Shown in pieces: positions 26,199-35,408 of a DNA stretch of 64,000 nt. The stretch is from Leeuwenhoekiella blandensis MED217 (lineage in GTDB: Bacteria > Bacteroidota > Bacteroidia > Flavobacteriales > Flavobacteriaceae), in assembly GCF_000152985.1 (NCBI RefSeq), contig NZ_CH672395.1, positions 1 to 64,000 on the forward strand, given 5' to 3'. Each line of letters begins with the position of its first letter. Position 1 is the stretch's first letter. A model generated the notes under the pieces. That model ran no database searches and was not told the origin of the DNA. It worked only from the letters and a program-made list of their open reading frames with translations. Made by a program: the position numbers and the translations under genes.

Positions 26199-27305
26199 CT
26201 AAAATTCAAACTTGAGCTGTACTACGATTTCCTTTTTTTCAGAAGGTTTCTCGCGTTTATCTTCAGTGTTTAGATTGGCTAAAGTAATCCCTAGCAGCCG
26301 CACACTGTTTTCCATCTTTTCTTGGTACAAAAGCTCTTTTGCAGTCTCATAGATCACTTCTTTAGATCTGATGTAATAGGGTAGTGTTTTGCTTCGTGTT
26401 TTGAGCGTAAAGTCGCTGTATTTGATTTTAAGTGTTACTGTTTTTCCGGCAACATTAGATTTTTTGAGGCGGCGTTCTATTTCTTCAGCGATATTTTCCA
26501 GACGTTCGAGCATAAAGATTTCCGAAGAAATATTTTCACTAAAGGTGCGCTCGGCGCCTAATGATTTTCTGATGCGATGCGGTTTGACTTCACTGAGGTG
26601 AATTCCGCGCACCACGTTGTAATAATGATTACCGCTTTTACCGAATTTCTCCTGCAAAAATTCGAGACTTTTACTTTTAAGATCATTTCCGGTAAAAATA
26701 CCCAGTTGATACATTTTCTCTGCAGTCACCTTACCTACACCGTAAAACTTTCTAATGTCTAAAGCTTCTAAAAACGGAAGTACTTCCTCTGGATTGACGG
26801 TTTTTTGTCCGTTGGGTTTGTTGACATCACTGGCAACTTTAGCAATAAACTTGTTTATAGAAATTCCAGCTGAAGCATTGAGCCCTGTTTTTTCTTTGAT
26901 TTTAGCACGTATCTCTTTTGCGATCAGCGTGGCGCTGGGATTTCCTTTTTTATTTTCGGTAACATCCAGATAAGCTTCATCAAGGGAGAGCGGTTCTACA
27001 AGATCTGTATATTCGTGAAACACCTCACGTATTTGCGCACTGATCTCACGGTAGCGATCAAAACGTGTTTTTACAAAAATAAGGTCAGGACAAAGTTTAC
27101 GTGCGAGTGCTCCCGCCATCGCACTTCGCACACCAAATTTACGCGCCTCGTAGCTTGCAGCACTTACAACACCACGTTCAGACCCGCCGCCTACGGCAAC
27201 AGGTTTCCCGCGCAACTCAGGATTGTCGAGTTGCTCTACAGAAGCGTAAAACGCGTCCATATCTACGTGAATGATCTTTCTATTTACAGGTGGAGCTTCC
27301 ATCAA
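26199..27305 (-). CDS. dinB: DNA polymerase IV, Y family
   Basis: 368 residues. It performs error-prone translesion synthesis. Catalytic acidic residues are in HVDMDAFYASVEQ (Asp15) and LSLDEAYLDVT (about residues 108-118). The steric gate region and NKFIAKVASDVNKP follow, then a helix-hairpin-helix segment and the little-finger domain. No beta-clamp motif is obvious, although the C-terminus (VVQLKFEF) resembles the QLxLF-type clamp-binding peptide. It is a single-gene unit. Confidence 0.95.
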   Translation of the reverse strand: MMEAPPVNRKIIHVDMDAFYASVEQLDNPELRGKPVAVGGGSERGVVSAASYEARKFGVRSAMAGALARKLCPDLIFVKTRFDRYREISAQIREVFHEYTDLVEPLSLDEAYLDVTENKKGNPSATLIAKEIRAKIKEKTGLNASAGISINKFIAKVASDVNKPNGQKTVNPEEVLPFLEALDIRKFYGVGKVTAEKMYQLGIFTGNDLKSKSLEFLQEKFGKSGNHYYNVVRGIHLSEVKPHRIRKSLGAERTFSENISSEIFMLERLENIAEEIERRLKKSNVAGKTVTLKIKYSDFTLKTRSKTLPYYIRSKEVIYETAKELLYQEKMENSVRLLGITLANLNTEDKREKPSEKKEIVVQLKFEF

Positions 27306-27412
27306 TTCTGCAAATTTAACTACAAATCTTCAGCCAAACTGCTCGGGCATTTGATACTTATAGAAATAAAGAATCATATCGTAACTTGTATATTCATTTA
27401 TACTTATAAACT

Positions 27413-28072
27413 TTGAAAAAGACAGCGATAATTCTAGGTATTACCGGCGTGACGGGAAGCTTACTTGCAAAACATTTGTTTGATGATGAGCGTTTTGAAA
27501 AAGTAATAAGCTTTCATAGACGTCCATCGGGCTTACAGCATCCTAAACTTGAGGAGCATGTTATAGATATGTTTGAATTAGAAAAACATCAAGAAGCATT
27601 TAAGGCTGATGTTGTTTTTTGCTGTGTGGGCACCACTCAATCTAAAACCAGCGATAGGGAGACCTATAAAAAGATTGACTACGGAATTCCACTTGCAGCC
27701 GCAAAGCTTTGTGTGACCAACGATATCAAACGCTTAATTGTTATTTCGGCATTGGGAGCAGATCCTGAGAGTCGTGTGTTTTACAACAAAGTCAAAGGCG
27801 AGATGGAACGCGATGTTTTAGCCAAAAAACCAAAGAATACGTACTTTTTAGAACCTGCATTACTTGCCGCAGACCGGGAGGAAAAGAGAGTCGCAGAGAA
27901 GATAGGGATTGCTGCTTTCAAGGTCCTAAATCCTTTTTTGATTGGTCCGTTAAAAAAGTTTAGAAGCATTAAACCGAAAGCCTTGGTGAAAACGATATTA
28001 TATTTGACTTTTAAAACTTATGAGGAAGCACGTGTTCCTTCAGATGAAATTCAAAAACTAGCCGATGCTTGA
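27413..28072 (+). CDS. NAD(P)-binding Rossmann protein, HTATIP2-like
   Basis: 219 residues. The start is TTG at 27413: it is the only start that keeps the dinucleotide-binding motif GITGVTGSLLA (residues 9-19). The first in-frame ATG is about 50 codons later and would remove it. A VVFCCVGTTQSKT segment and a VISALGADPES segment follow, as in atypical short-chain dehydrogenases of the TIP30/HTATIP2 group. The tyrosine and lysine of the active site may be in VFYNKVKGEME. The substrate is unknown. Its stop overlaps the start of the next gene by 8 nt. Confidence 0.8.
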   Translation: MKKTAIILGITGVTGSLLAKHLFDDERFEKVISFHRRPSGLQHPKLEEHVIDMFELEKHQEAFKADVVFCCVGTTQSKTSDRETYKKIDYGIPLAAAKLCVTNDIKRLIVISALGADPESRVFYNKVKGEMERDVLAKKPKNTYFLEPALLAADREEKRVAEKIGIAAFKVLNPFLIGPLKKFRSIKPKALVKTILYLTFKTYEEARVPSDEIQKLADA

Positions 28073-28535
28073 GATCGAACGTAAATTTTTAGTGAAAAGT
28101 GATGCTTTTAAGGCGGAAGCATTTCGTGAAAACGAGATAAAACAAGGCTATCTCAACAGTAATCCTGAGCGTGCCGTGCGTGTGCGTATAAAAGATGACG
28201 TGGGCTTTTTAACCATAAAAGGAAAGTCTGATGAAAGTGGAACAACACGTTTTGAGTGGGAAAAGCAAATAAGCCGTGAAGAGGCCGAAGCCTTGCTCAA
28301 ACTCAGTGAACCCGGAATGATTTCAAAAATAAGGTATGAGGTTAAGGCAGGAGCTCATATTTATGAGGTAGACCAATTTTTTGAGGATAATGAAGGTTTG
28401 ATTCTTGCTGAAATAGAGCTTCAATCGGCCACCGAAGATTTTGAGAAACCAAACTGGCTGGGCGAAGAAGTAACAGGAGATCATCGTTATTACAACTCAC
28501 AACTCAGTAAAAATCCGTTTAAATTATGGAAGTAA
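28065..28535 (+). CDS. CYTH domain protein (tripolyphosphatase/adenylate-cyclase-like fold)
   Basis: 156 residues. The signature ExExK is present as EIERKF at residues 3-8, followed by tunnel-facing basic residues (RVRIKD, TIKGK) and acidic pairs (EIELQS). CYTH enzymes act on triphosphates: inorganic triphosphate, thiamine triphosphate or ATP. A length of 156 is typical for the stand-alone bacterial form. It overlaps both its neighbours and so is in the middle of a three-gene unit. Confidence 0.93.
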   Translation: MLEIERKFLVKSDAFKAEAFRENEIKQGYLNSNPERAVRVRIKDDVGFLTIKGKSDESGTTRFEWEKQISREEAEALLKLSEPGMISKIRYEVKAGAHIYEVDQFFEDNEGLILAEIELQSATEDFEKPNWLGEEVTGDHRYYNSQLSKNPFKLWK

Positions 28536-29023
28536 AATCACTACTTAAAATAGGTCTGTTGAGCATACTCTTATGGGCTTGTAAAGAGGAAAGAACCGAA
28601 GAAGAACTTCCGGTTTTACGAGAAGAAAACAGCAAAACAGTTTCTGAATTACAAGCCGAACTTGAAGAAGCAGGGTATTTGACCATGAATTATGTAGATG
28701 AAAAGACCAAGGACACTGTGATTATGCAGCAGTACTTTATTGCTTTTTTAAAGCGTGGTCCTAATCGAGATCAACCTAAGGAAGTTGCAGATAGTCTTCA
28801 AAAACTACACCTGGAACACCTAGGCCGAATGTACGATCTGGGATACGCCGATATTTCTGGTCCATTTGGTGATGACGGTGATATACGAGGGATTACAATT
28901 TACAATACGCCTACGCAGCACATGGCGGATAGCTTGGCAAACCTTGATCCTATGGTTAAAGCAGGAAGGCTATCGATCGAGATTCACCCTTGGTGGGCGG
29001 CAAAGGGTTTTCCCTTACGGTAG
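28526..29023 (+). CDS. YciI-like lipoprotein
   Basis: 165 residues. The signal peptide ends in LLWAC, a plausible lipobox (Cys19), so this is a lipoprotein. A YciI-related domain covers about residues 70-160: YFIAFLKRGP, then HLEHLGRMYDLG with the conserved His, then ISGPFGDDGDIRGITIY with the conserved Asp, and a C-terminal IEIHPWWAA. YciI proteins are ferredoxin-like dimers; few have a known reaction. Extracytoplasmic YciI domains are unusual because most are cytosolic. It overlaps the CYTH gene by 10 nt. Confidence 0.75.
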   Translation: MEVKSLLKIGLLSILLWACKEERTEEELPVLREENSKTVSELQAELEEAGYLTMNYVDEKTKDTVIMQQYFIAFLKRGPNRDQPKEVADSLQKLHLEHLGRMYDLGYADISGPFGDDGDIRGITIYNTPTQHMADSLANLDPMVKAGRLSIEIHPWWAAKGFPLR

Positions 29024-29046
29024 GAAACTATTTGTGTGATACCAAT

Positions 29047-29079
29047 AAAAAATCCGAAGTACTATACTTCGGATTTTTT
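29047..29079. terminator. Bidirectional intrinsic terminator
   Basis: AAAATCCGAAGTA and TACTTCGGATTTTT form a long perfect stem with a short loop. It separates the YciI gene from the convergent efflux operon. Confidence 0.9.
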
Positions 29080-29107
29080 CAATTTAGGAATGAAAGGTGC
29101 GATGCTA

Positions 29108-30508
29108 TTACTGCCAGCCTCCACCTAAAGCTTCATAAAGATCAACTACAGATTGCAGTTGAGTTAATCTGGTGTTAATGAGGTCTAGGCTTGAGTTTAA
29201 TGCGTTCTCTCGAGCTGTTAGTACTTCTAAATAGTTGGCGAGACCGTTATCTAAAAGCTCTTCAGAATATTCGGTTGCTGTGTTGTACGACTCAAATTCT
29301 TTGCGTTTAACATCAAGTTTTTCGGTAGCCGCTTCATAGGTGTATAACGCGTCAGAAACCTCTCTAGAAGCCGTTAACAAGGCTTGTTTAAATTGTAAGC
29401 GCGCTTGCTCTTGCTGTGCCTGTGCAACTTCGTATTGCGTTTTGATAGACCTTCTATTAAAAATAGGTTGTGTAAGTCCGCCAATAAGGGTTGCAAAAAG
29501 GGAATTGGTGTCAAACAATTCGTCTATTTGCAGCGCTTGTAAACCTCCCGAAGCACTTAGCGTAAGCGACGGGTAGAAATTACTTCTGGCTACATTTGTC
29601 AATTCAAAAGCATTGATCAAAGCAAATTCTGAAGCTCTCACGTCAGGTCTGTTTACGAGCAGCTGAGCAGGAACACCTGTTTTTAAAGAAGTTTCGATTT
29701 CCTGATTGCGTAAACCGTCACGTTCTATTGTACCCGGTTGCTGTCCCAGTAAAATCGAAAAGCTGTTTTCTAACAAGCGTATCTCGTTGATCAAATCGAT
29801 GCGCAATGCTTGTGCAGTGTATAATTGCGCTTCGGTTTGTTTTACACCAACTTCTGTTACATTTCCCGCTTCTTTTAAAGCTTTGGTAGTTTCTAAACTA
29901 CTGCTGCGCGTCTCGATGGTTTCTTCGGTTACTCTCAGCTGTTCGTCTAAAGCTAAAAGCTGGTAGTACGAAGAAGCGATCATCGCTACAAGCTGTGTTT
30001 TAACCGCTTTGTGCGCTTCAACAGTTTGTAAATATTGTGCGCCAAAGGCACGCTTATTACTTCTTATTTTCCCCCAGATATCGGCTTCCCAAGATAAGCT
30101 TGCGCTCAGTTCATATTGATCAAGAGAAGAGAATAAGCCTCCAAACTGACTGTTTGAAGAAAGCTCTTGATGTGTCATTTGTGCAGTTGCATCAAGAGTA
30201 GGAAAATACCCAGCTTTACCTTGTTTGAAATTGGCTTCAGCAGCTAGGATCTGTTGAAGGGCTACGCGAATGTCAATATTGTTTTCAAGACCGGTTTCAA
30301 TGTGTCCTTGTAAAATGGGATCAGAAAATAATTCTCTCCAAGATACCACAGCCATATTGATACTGTCTTGTTCAATAGCATCGGTGCGATAATAGGTTTC
30401 GTCAATAAGTTCTTGAGGTCGCTCATATTCCTTAGCTGCGAAGCACGAGGCCAGCAACAAAGGAACAGCGCCTAATATGAATATTCTATATATGAGTTGC
30501 TTTTTCAT
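29108..30508 (-). CDS. Outer-membrane efflux lipoprotein, NodT/TolC family
   Basis: 466 residues from the ATG at 30506-30508. An upstream ATG would add 31 residues within the RND gene end; the shorter start is one base after the RND stop and opens directly into the signal peptide MKKQLIYRIFILGAVPLLLASC. LLASC is a lipobox. The body has two repeats of long coiled helices and an N-terminal NIDIRVALQQILAAEANF, as in TolC-like channels. It is the outer-membrane exit of the tripartite pump encoded directly upstream. Confidence 0.94.
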   Translation of the reverse strand: MKKQLIYRIFILGAVPLLLASCFAAKEYERPQELIDETYYRTDAIEQDSINMAVVSWRELFSDPILQGHIETGLENNIDIRVALQQILAAEANFKQGKAGYFPTLDATAQMTHQELSSNSQFGGLFSSLDQYELSASLSWEADIWGKIRSNKRAFGAQYLQTVEAHKAVKTQLVAMIASSYYQLLALDEQLRVTEETIETRSSSLETTKALKEAGNVTEVGVKQTEAQLYTAQALRIDLINEIRLLENSFSILLGQQPGTIERDGLRNQEIETSLKTGVPAQLLVNRPDVRASEFALINAFELTNVARSNFYPSLTLSASGGLQALQIDELFDTNSLFATLIGGLTQPIFNRRSIKTQYEVAQAQQEQARLQFKQALLTASREVSDALYTYEAATEKLDVKRKEFESYNTATEYSEELLDNGLANYLEVLTARENALNSSLDLINTRLTQLQSVVDLYEALGGGWQ

Positions 30509-30509
30509 C

Positions 30510-33500
30510 TTAATGCGTTTCTTCGGTTTGAGTTGGAGTTCCTGAAATTTTCTCTTGTAGATACTGGAACATAATGTAAAGTATAGGTATTGCAAACACA
30601 CCTAAAATTGTTCCGATGAGCAAGCCTCCTACAGCTCCCGTACCAATAGAGCGGTTACCCGCAGCACCTACACCAGTTGCTAGTACAAGTGGCATAAGCC
30701 CAAGAATAAAAGCAAAAGAGGTCATCAAAATAGGTCGTAAACGTGCTTTTGCTCCGTCTATGGCAGCATCTACGATAGATTCTCCGTTTTTACGGCGTTG
30801 AATAGCAAATTCTACGATCAGAATGGCGTTTTTGGCCAGAAGCCCCACCAGCATTATGAGTGCGATCTGGAAGTAAATATTGTTCTCAAGCCCCATAATC
30901 TTAGTAGTAAAAAAGGCTCCAAAAATACCTAACGGAAGCGATAAGATCACTGCTAAAGGAAGCAGGTAACTCTCATATTGTGCCGAAAGTAAGAAGTAAA
31001 CAAAAACCACACACAATAGGAAAATAACCACCGTCTGGCTTCCGGCATTTACTTCTTCACGGGTTAGTCCTGAATACGCAATGTCATAATTGTTTGCCAG
31101 TTTTGCTGCTTCGGCCTCCACAATAGAAATACCATCACCCGAACTATAACCAGGGTTCATAGAAACATTAACTTTTGTAGAATTGAACAAGTTGAAACGC
31201 GTTACTGCCTGCGGACCGTAAACACGCTCAAAACTTACATATTCACTCAACGGAGTCATATTACCATCGCTGGTGCGTATAAACATCGAGTTGATATCGT
31301 CGGTATCTGCGCGGTAATCAGGATATGCCTGAATATACACTCGGTATTGCTTACCAAACCTTGAGAAGTCGGCAGCATAAATACCACCTATATATCCCTG
31401 AAGCGAAGAGAAAATGTCATCAATAGCAACCCCGGTTTGTTTTGCCAAAGGCACATTAATATCCAGTTGATATTGAGGATACCTGGTATTGAATGAAGAT
31501 TGAGCATATTGAACTTCTGGGTGTGCCATAATGTTACCCATAAATTCTTGATTGGCTTGATCTAAATCTGTAATTGAACCACTAGCACGGTCGAGTAGGT
31601 TTACTTCAACACCAGAAGAAATACTAAATCCGGGTATACTTGGCGGTGCAAAGAAAATGATATTAGCATCAGGAAATCCTGCAGCTATGCCAAACAGCTT
31701 TGCGGTAATCGCATCAACCGAAAGAGAATCTGCTTCACGTTCTGAGAAGTCTTTCAATTTGATAAACCCAAGGGCATTGTTGCTACCTTGACCACTAATT
31801 AAACCTCTACCTGCTACCGTGTTTGCAGCTTCAACACCCGGAAGATCTTTGATTTGCTCGTAAAGCGCTGTTATGGCCTCATTGGTACGGTCAAGTGAAG
31901 AACCCGGCGCAAGAGATAAATCAATAAATAAAACCCCACGATCTTCATTAGGGACAAATCCCGTACGTGTAGTCGTTGCAGACCAATAAATACCTACACC
32001 GGCTAAGATGAGCATAGCAAAAGTAATCCACTTTCTCTTGTATAAGAAGGTCAATGATTTACCGTAATGCTCTATGGTTGCATTAAATCCTTTATTGAAT
32101 TTATCATAAAAGCGTTGTAAGAAGCTTTTCTTTTCTTTAGTTTCTTTCTCGTCGTGGGCTTTTAAGAACAGTGCACATAAAGCCGGACTTAAAGTAAGCG
32201 CGTTCACCGCTGAAATTACGATGGAGACAATAAGAGTAATACCAAATTGCTCATAAAATACTCCCGTAGGTCCCGTAATAAAGGTTACCGGAATAAATAC
32301 TGCGGCCATTACTAAGGTGATCGAGATGATCGCACCAGAGATCTCGTGCATCGCGGTTATTGTAGCGCTTTTTGCACTTTTTGCACCTTCGTCAATTTTC
32401 GCGTGTACCGCTTCAACAACTACAATGGCATCATCAACCACAATACCAATTGCCAGTACAAGTGCAAAAAGGGTAAGTAAGTTTATAGAATACCCAAATA
32501 AATTGAGGAAGAAGAACGTACCCACAATAGAAACCGGTACTGCGATGGCAGGGATCAATGTAGATCTAAAGTCTTGAAGGAAAATAAATACTACGATAAA
32601 AACCAGGATAAAGGCTTCGATAAGGGTGTGCACCACTTTTTCTATTGAAGCTTCAAGAAACTCATTGGTATTGTAAGGGATAAAAATCTCTACACCTTCC
32701 GGAAGTCCGGCTTCGATCGTTTCAAGTTCTTCCATTACCGTTTCAATGATCTCCTGCGCGTTTGAACCTTTGGTTTGATAAACGGCAAAAGTCACACTAG
32801 GATATCCTTTGGTTTGTGAACTCGCTGCATACGATTGTGCGTCAAGCTGAATATCTGCAATATCTTTCAGTCTTAAAAATTGTCCGTTTTCAAGAGCTTT
32901 GATGATGATATCTTCATACTGTCCTTCCTCTTTATATCTACCGGGATATTTGATGGTATATGAAAAAGTTTCACCATTATTCTGTCCTAAAGTACCTGCA
33001 GCCGCTTCTAAACTTTGTTCATTGAGAGCAGCAGCAACATCACTTGGTACAAGATTGTATGCCTTGAGACGATCTGGCTTTAACCAGATACGCATCGCAT
33101 AATCTTGTTGAGAGAATACGTTAACATCTCCCACACCGTTAATACGTTTAAAAGCAGGAACAACATTGATGTTTAGATAGTTGTTTAAGAAGGTAGCATC
33201 GTACTCCGGATTTTTAGAGTACATAGACAAGAACATTAATGATCCTGTTTGACGCTTTTGAGTAACAACACCCGCTTGGGTAACCTCCTGCGGAAGTAAT
33301 GGATTTGCAAGAGCAACTCTGTTTTGTACGTTAACCGCATCAATATCAGGGTCTGTATCCTGATCAAAGTATACTGTGATCTCGGCAGTACCATTATTGG
33401 TTGCGGTAGAAGTAATATAACTCATTCCTTCTACCCCGTTAATCTGTTCTTCGATTGGTATGATTACACTCTCCAGAATCGTTTCGGCACTGGCACCGGT

Positions 33501-33647
33501 ATAATTTGCAGTTACCTGTACGGTAGGCGGTGCTATATCAGGATATTGCTCTACCGGTAAGGTGGTAAGTCCTAGCACTCCCAAAATCACTATGATGATA
33601 GAGATTACGGTAGAAAGTACTGGTCTTTCTATAAAAGTCTTTAACAT
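30510..33647 (-). CDS. RND efflux transporter, HAE-1 (AcrB/MexB) type
   Basis: 1045 residues, the standard size. The N-terminus MLKTFIERPVLSTVISI and the motif LPVEQYPDIAPPTV are typical. Transmembrane helix 4 has the proton-relay Asp pair in AIGIVVDDAIVVVEA, and the two porter domains and twelve helices are complete. It exports hydrophobic drugs, dyes or bile-salt-like compounds in exchange for protons. It lies between its adaptor (15 nt upstream) and its outer-membrane partner (1 nt downstream). Substrates cannot be inferred. Confidence 0.97.
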   Translation of the reverse strand: MLKTFIERPVLSTVISIIIVILGVLGLTTLPVEQYPDIAPPTVQVTANYTGASAETILESVIIPIEEQINGVEGMSYITSTATNNGTAEITVYFDQDTDPDIDAVNVQNRVALANPLLPQEVTQAGVVTQKRQTGSLMFLSMYSKNPEYDATFLNNYLNINVVPAFKRINGVGDVNVFSQQDYAMRIWLKPDRLKAYNLVPSDVAAALNEQSLEAAAGTLGQNNGETFSYTIKYPGRYKEEGQYEDIIIKALENGQFLRLKDIADIQLDAQSYAASSQTKGYPSVTFAVYQTKGSNAQEIIETVMEELETIEAGLPEGVEIFIPYNTNEFLEASIEKVVHTLIEAFILVFIVVFIFLQDFRSTLIPAIAVPVSIVGTFFFLNLFGYSINLLTLFALVLAIGIVVDDAIVVVEAVHAKIDEGAKSAKSATITAMHEISGAIISITLVMAAVFIPVTFITGPTGVFYEQFGITLIVSIVISAVNALTLSPALCALFLKAHDEKETKEKKSFLQRFYDKFNKGFNATIEHYGKSLTFLYKRKWITFAMLILAGVGIYWSATTTRTGFVPNEDRGVLFIDLSLAPGSSLDRTNEAITALYEQIKDLPGVEAANTVAGRGLISGQGSNNALGFIKLKDFSEREADSLSVDAITAKLFGIAAGFPDANIIFFAPPSIPGFSISSGVEVNLLDRASGSITDLDQANQEFMGNIMAHPEVQYAQSSFNTRYPQYQLDINVPLAKQTGVAIDDIFSSLQGYIGGIYAADFSRFGKQYRVYIQAYPDYRADTDDINSMFIRTSDGNMTPLSEYVSFERVYGPQAVTRFNLFNSTKVNVSMNPGYSSGDGISIVEAEAAKLANNYDIAYSGLTREEVNAGSQTVVIFLLCVVFVYFLLSAQYESYLLPLAVILSLPLGIFGAFFTTKIMGLENNIYFQIALIMLVGLLAKNAILIVEFAIQRRKNGESIVDAAIDGAKARLRPILMTSFAFILGLMPLVLATGVGAAGNRSIGTGAVGGLLIGTILGVFAIPILYIMFQYLQEKISGTPTQTEETH

Positions 33648-33662
33648 GATTTCGGTTTCTGT

Positions 33663-34799
33663 TTATTGAAATATTTGTTTAGCAGGTTTTGCTATGCTGT
33701 CAAAAGGAACCTCATTGGGTTGGATCGTAGTCCCGGGGCGCACTTTATTAGCACCTTTAGCAATGATTTTATCGCCGGGTTCAACACCAGACGCTACAAC
33801 ATAAAGGTTGCCTATAGTAGCACGAGGAATGATCTCAGTAGTCTGCGCTTTATTGTTGCTGTCAACTTTATAGGCTATTATTTTTCCTTGTTGCTCAAAA
33901 GTTGAATTAAGAGGGACTACAGGAACTTCGCTATATACATTAGGTATTTTTAAAGTACCACTGTTACCGTTAGTAATAAGTTGATTAGGATTATCAAAAA
34001 TTGCTCTAAAGCTTACTGTACCTGTTGTACGATCTACTTGAGCAGTTACGGTTTCAATTTTTCCTTTGTGTTCATATTCTTTTCCATTAGCAAGAATAAG
34101 AACAACTTCCGGGAAGTTTTCGATTTTTTCCTGAAGCGATGAACCTTCAGTTTTTTGAATAAAATTGAGGTATTCAGATTCATTCATAGAGAAGAATGCA
34201 TACACTTGTTCGATATCTGCAACGGTAGTCAAAGGTGTGGTGTCTGAAGGACCAACGAGGGCTCCTTCACGATAAGGAATTGCACCTACATAACCGTCTA
34301 CCGGACTTTTCACAGTCGCATAACTGATGTTTGCCGCGATACTTTCATAACTACTTTTGGCTTGCTCCAATTGTGCTTTTGCGGTTTCTAACTGTACACT
34401 ACTAATGATGTTTTTTTCTACGAGCGGCTTAAGTTTGTCAACCTCTACCTGAGCAGCATTCACATTAGCACGAGCAGCATTTGCATCTTGTGTTAAGGAT
34501 TGTGTTTCTAGCTTAAAAAGCGGCTGTCCTTTACGTACTTTAGCTCCTTCATCTACGAGCACATCAGAGATATAGCCTTGTATTTTTGCACGCACACCAC
34601 TATTTACAATACCTTCTATACTTGCGGGATACGAGCTGTAGCCTGTAAGGGTTTGTTGAGGTATGCTTATCACAGGTAATTGCTGTACTTGTTGTGCTTG
34701 CCCTTGAGCCTCACCAGATGACTTGTCGTCTCCACAGGAGGTAAAAACAAGAACTCCCAGTAGGGCGGGAACGAGATAGTTAAATATTCTTTTTTTCAT
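33663..34799 (-). CDS. Periplasmic adaptor (membrane fusion protein), lipoprotein
   Basis: 378 residues with lipobox VFTSC (Cys22). Barrel-sandwich/lipoyl halves are visible as VRAKIQGYISDVLVDEGAKVRKGQPLF and TVKSPVDGYVGAIPYREGALV, separated by a coiled-coil hairpin of about 60 residues. It connects the RND pump with the outer-membrane channel. A short Gln-rich stretch follows the lipid-anchored Cys. It is the first pump gene after the regulator, 14 nt downstream of it. Confidence 0.96.
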   Translation of the reverse strand: MKKRIFNYLVPALLGVLVFTSCGDDKSSGEAQGQAQQVQQLPVISIPQQTLTGYSSYPASIEGIVNSGVRAKIQGYISDVLVDEGAKVRKGQPLFKLETQSLTQDANAARANVNAAQVEVDKLKPLVEKNIISSVQLETAKAQLEQAKSSYESIAANISYATVKSPVDGYVGAIPYREGALVGPSDTTPLTTVADIEQVYAFFSMNESEYLNFIQKTEGSSLQEKIENFPEVVLILANGKEYEHKGKIETVTAQVDRTTGTVSFRAIFDNPNQLITNGNSGTLKIPNVYSEVPVVPLNSTFEQQGKIIAYKVDSNNKAQTTEIIPRATIGNLYVVASGVEPGDKIIAKGANKVRPGTTIQPNEVPFDSIAKPAKQIFQ

Positions 34800-34813
34800 G
34801 GTTGAGGGTTTAT

Positions 34814-35317
34814 TTATTGTTTGTGTTTTTCTAAGAGTCTTTCGCGTATGCGCTTTATAGAGTCACTAGCCTGTTCTAAGTAGTTGAGATAATCCAAGTG
34901 AAACTCAAGATCAAAATGCTGGTCTGCATTTTCAGGCTCGATGTGATTTATTTTTTCTTTATAGTTCATAATGGCGATGTGCAGATGCTTTTCTTTTTCC
35001 CACGTATCAAGCATTTCACCCATACTGAGGATCATGCTTTTAGGGTTCATTATGAAATACTTCTTGCGATCGCCGCAAACTGTATAATATGTGATCTTTT
35101 TAAGATGCTGTAAATTGGTCAGGTGTGTCGAAACAGTGCTTTTACTTGCTTGAAGATTATTAACCAGTTCGTCAAATGTGCATCCATTTTTACCGGTTAA
35201 TATTAAGGTAGATAGAATTCTGGCTGCCAAAGGAGGAATATTATCCTTCTTCTCAATATGCACACCCAGGCGTTCAATTAATATATGTTTCTCTTCATTT
35301 AGTGCTTCCAACTCCAT
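34814..35317 (-). CDS. GbsR/MarR-type transcriptional regulator of the efflux operon
   Basis: 167 residues, no signal peptide. A winged helix-turn-helix is visible in CTFDELVNNLQASKSTVSTHLTNLQHLKKI (about residues 46-75), followed by a wing YYTVCGDRKKYF, as in the GbsR/MarR group. The C-terminal half is helical and probably mediates dimerisation. It is the first gene of the regulator-adaptor-pump-channel operon. A perfect dyad lies 35 bp upstream inside the promoter, so autorepression relieved by a pump substrate is likely. Confidence 0.88.
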   Translation of the reverse strand: MELEALNEEKHILIERLGVHIEKKDNIPPLAARILSTLILTGKNGCTFDELVNNLQASKSTVSTHLTNLQHLKKITYYTVCGDRKKYFIMNPKSMILSMGEMLDTWEKEKHLHIAIMNYKEKINHIEPENADQHFDLEFHLDYLNYLEQASDSIKRIRERLLEKHKQ

Positions 35318-35337
35318 ATCTAGATCATTTGAAGCGA

Positions 35338-35374
35338 CAAAATTACGGTTGGTTCGGAAAATACCGAACTAAAC
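35338..35374 (-). promoter_or_regulatory. Efflux operon promoter with embedded operator
   Basis: On the minus strand the -7 element TAATTTTG (35338-35345) matches TAnnTTTG exactly. A GTTT at 35371-35374 may be the -33 element, at a somewhat long distance of 25 nt. The dyad GTTCGG-AAAATA-CCGAAC (35352-35369) fills the space between them, so a bound dimer would block RNA polymerase. Confidence 0.6.
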
Positions 35375-35408
35375 AGAATTTAAAGTTTTGTTAAATGAAA
35401 AGTTAAAT

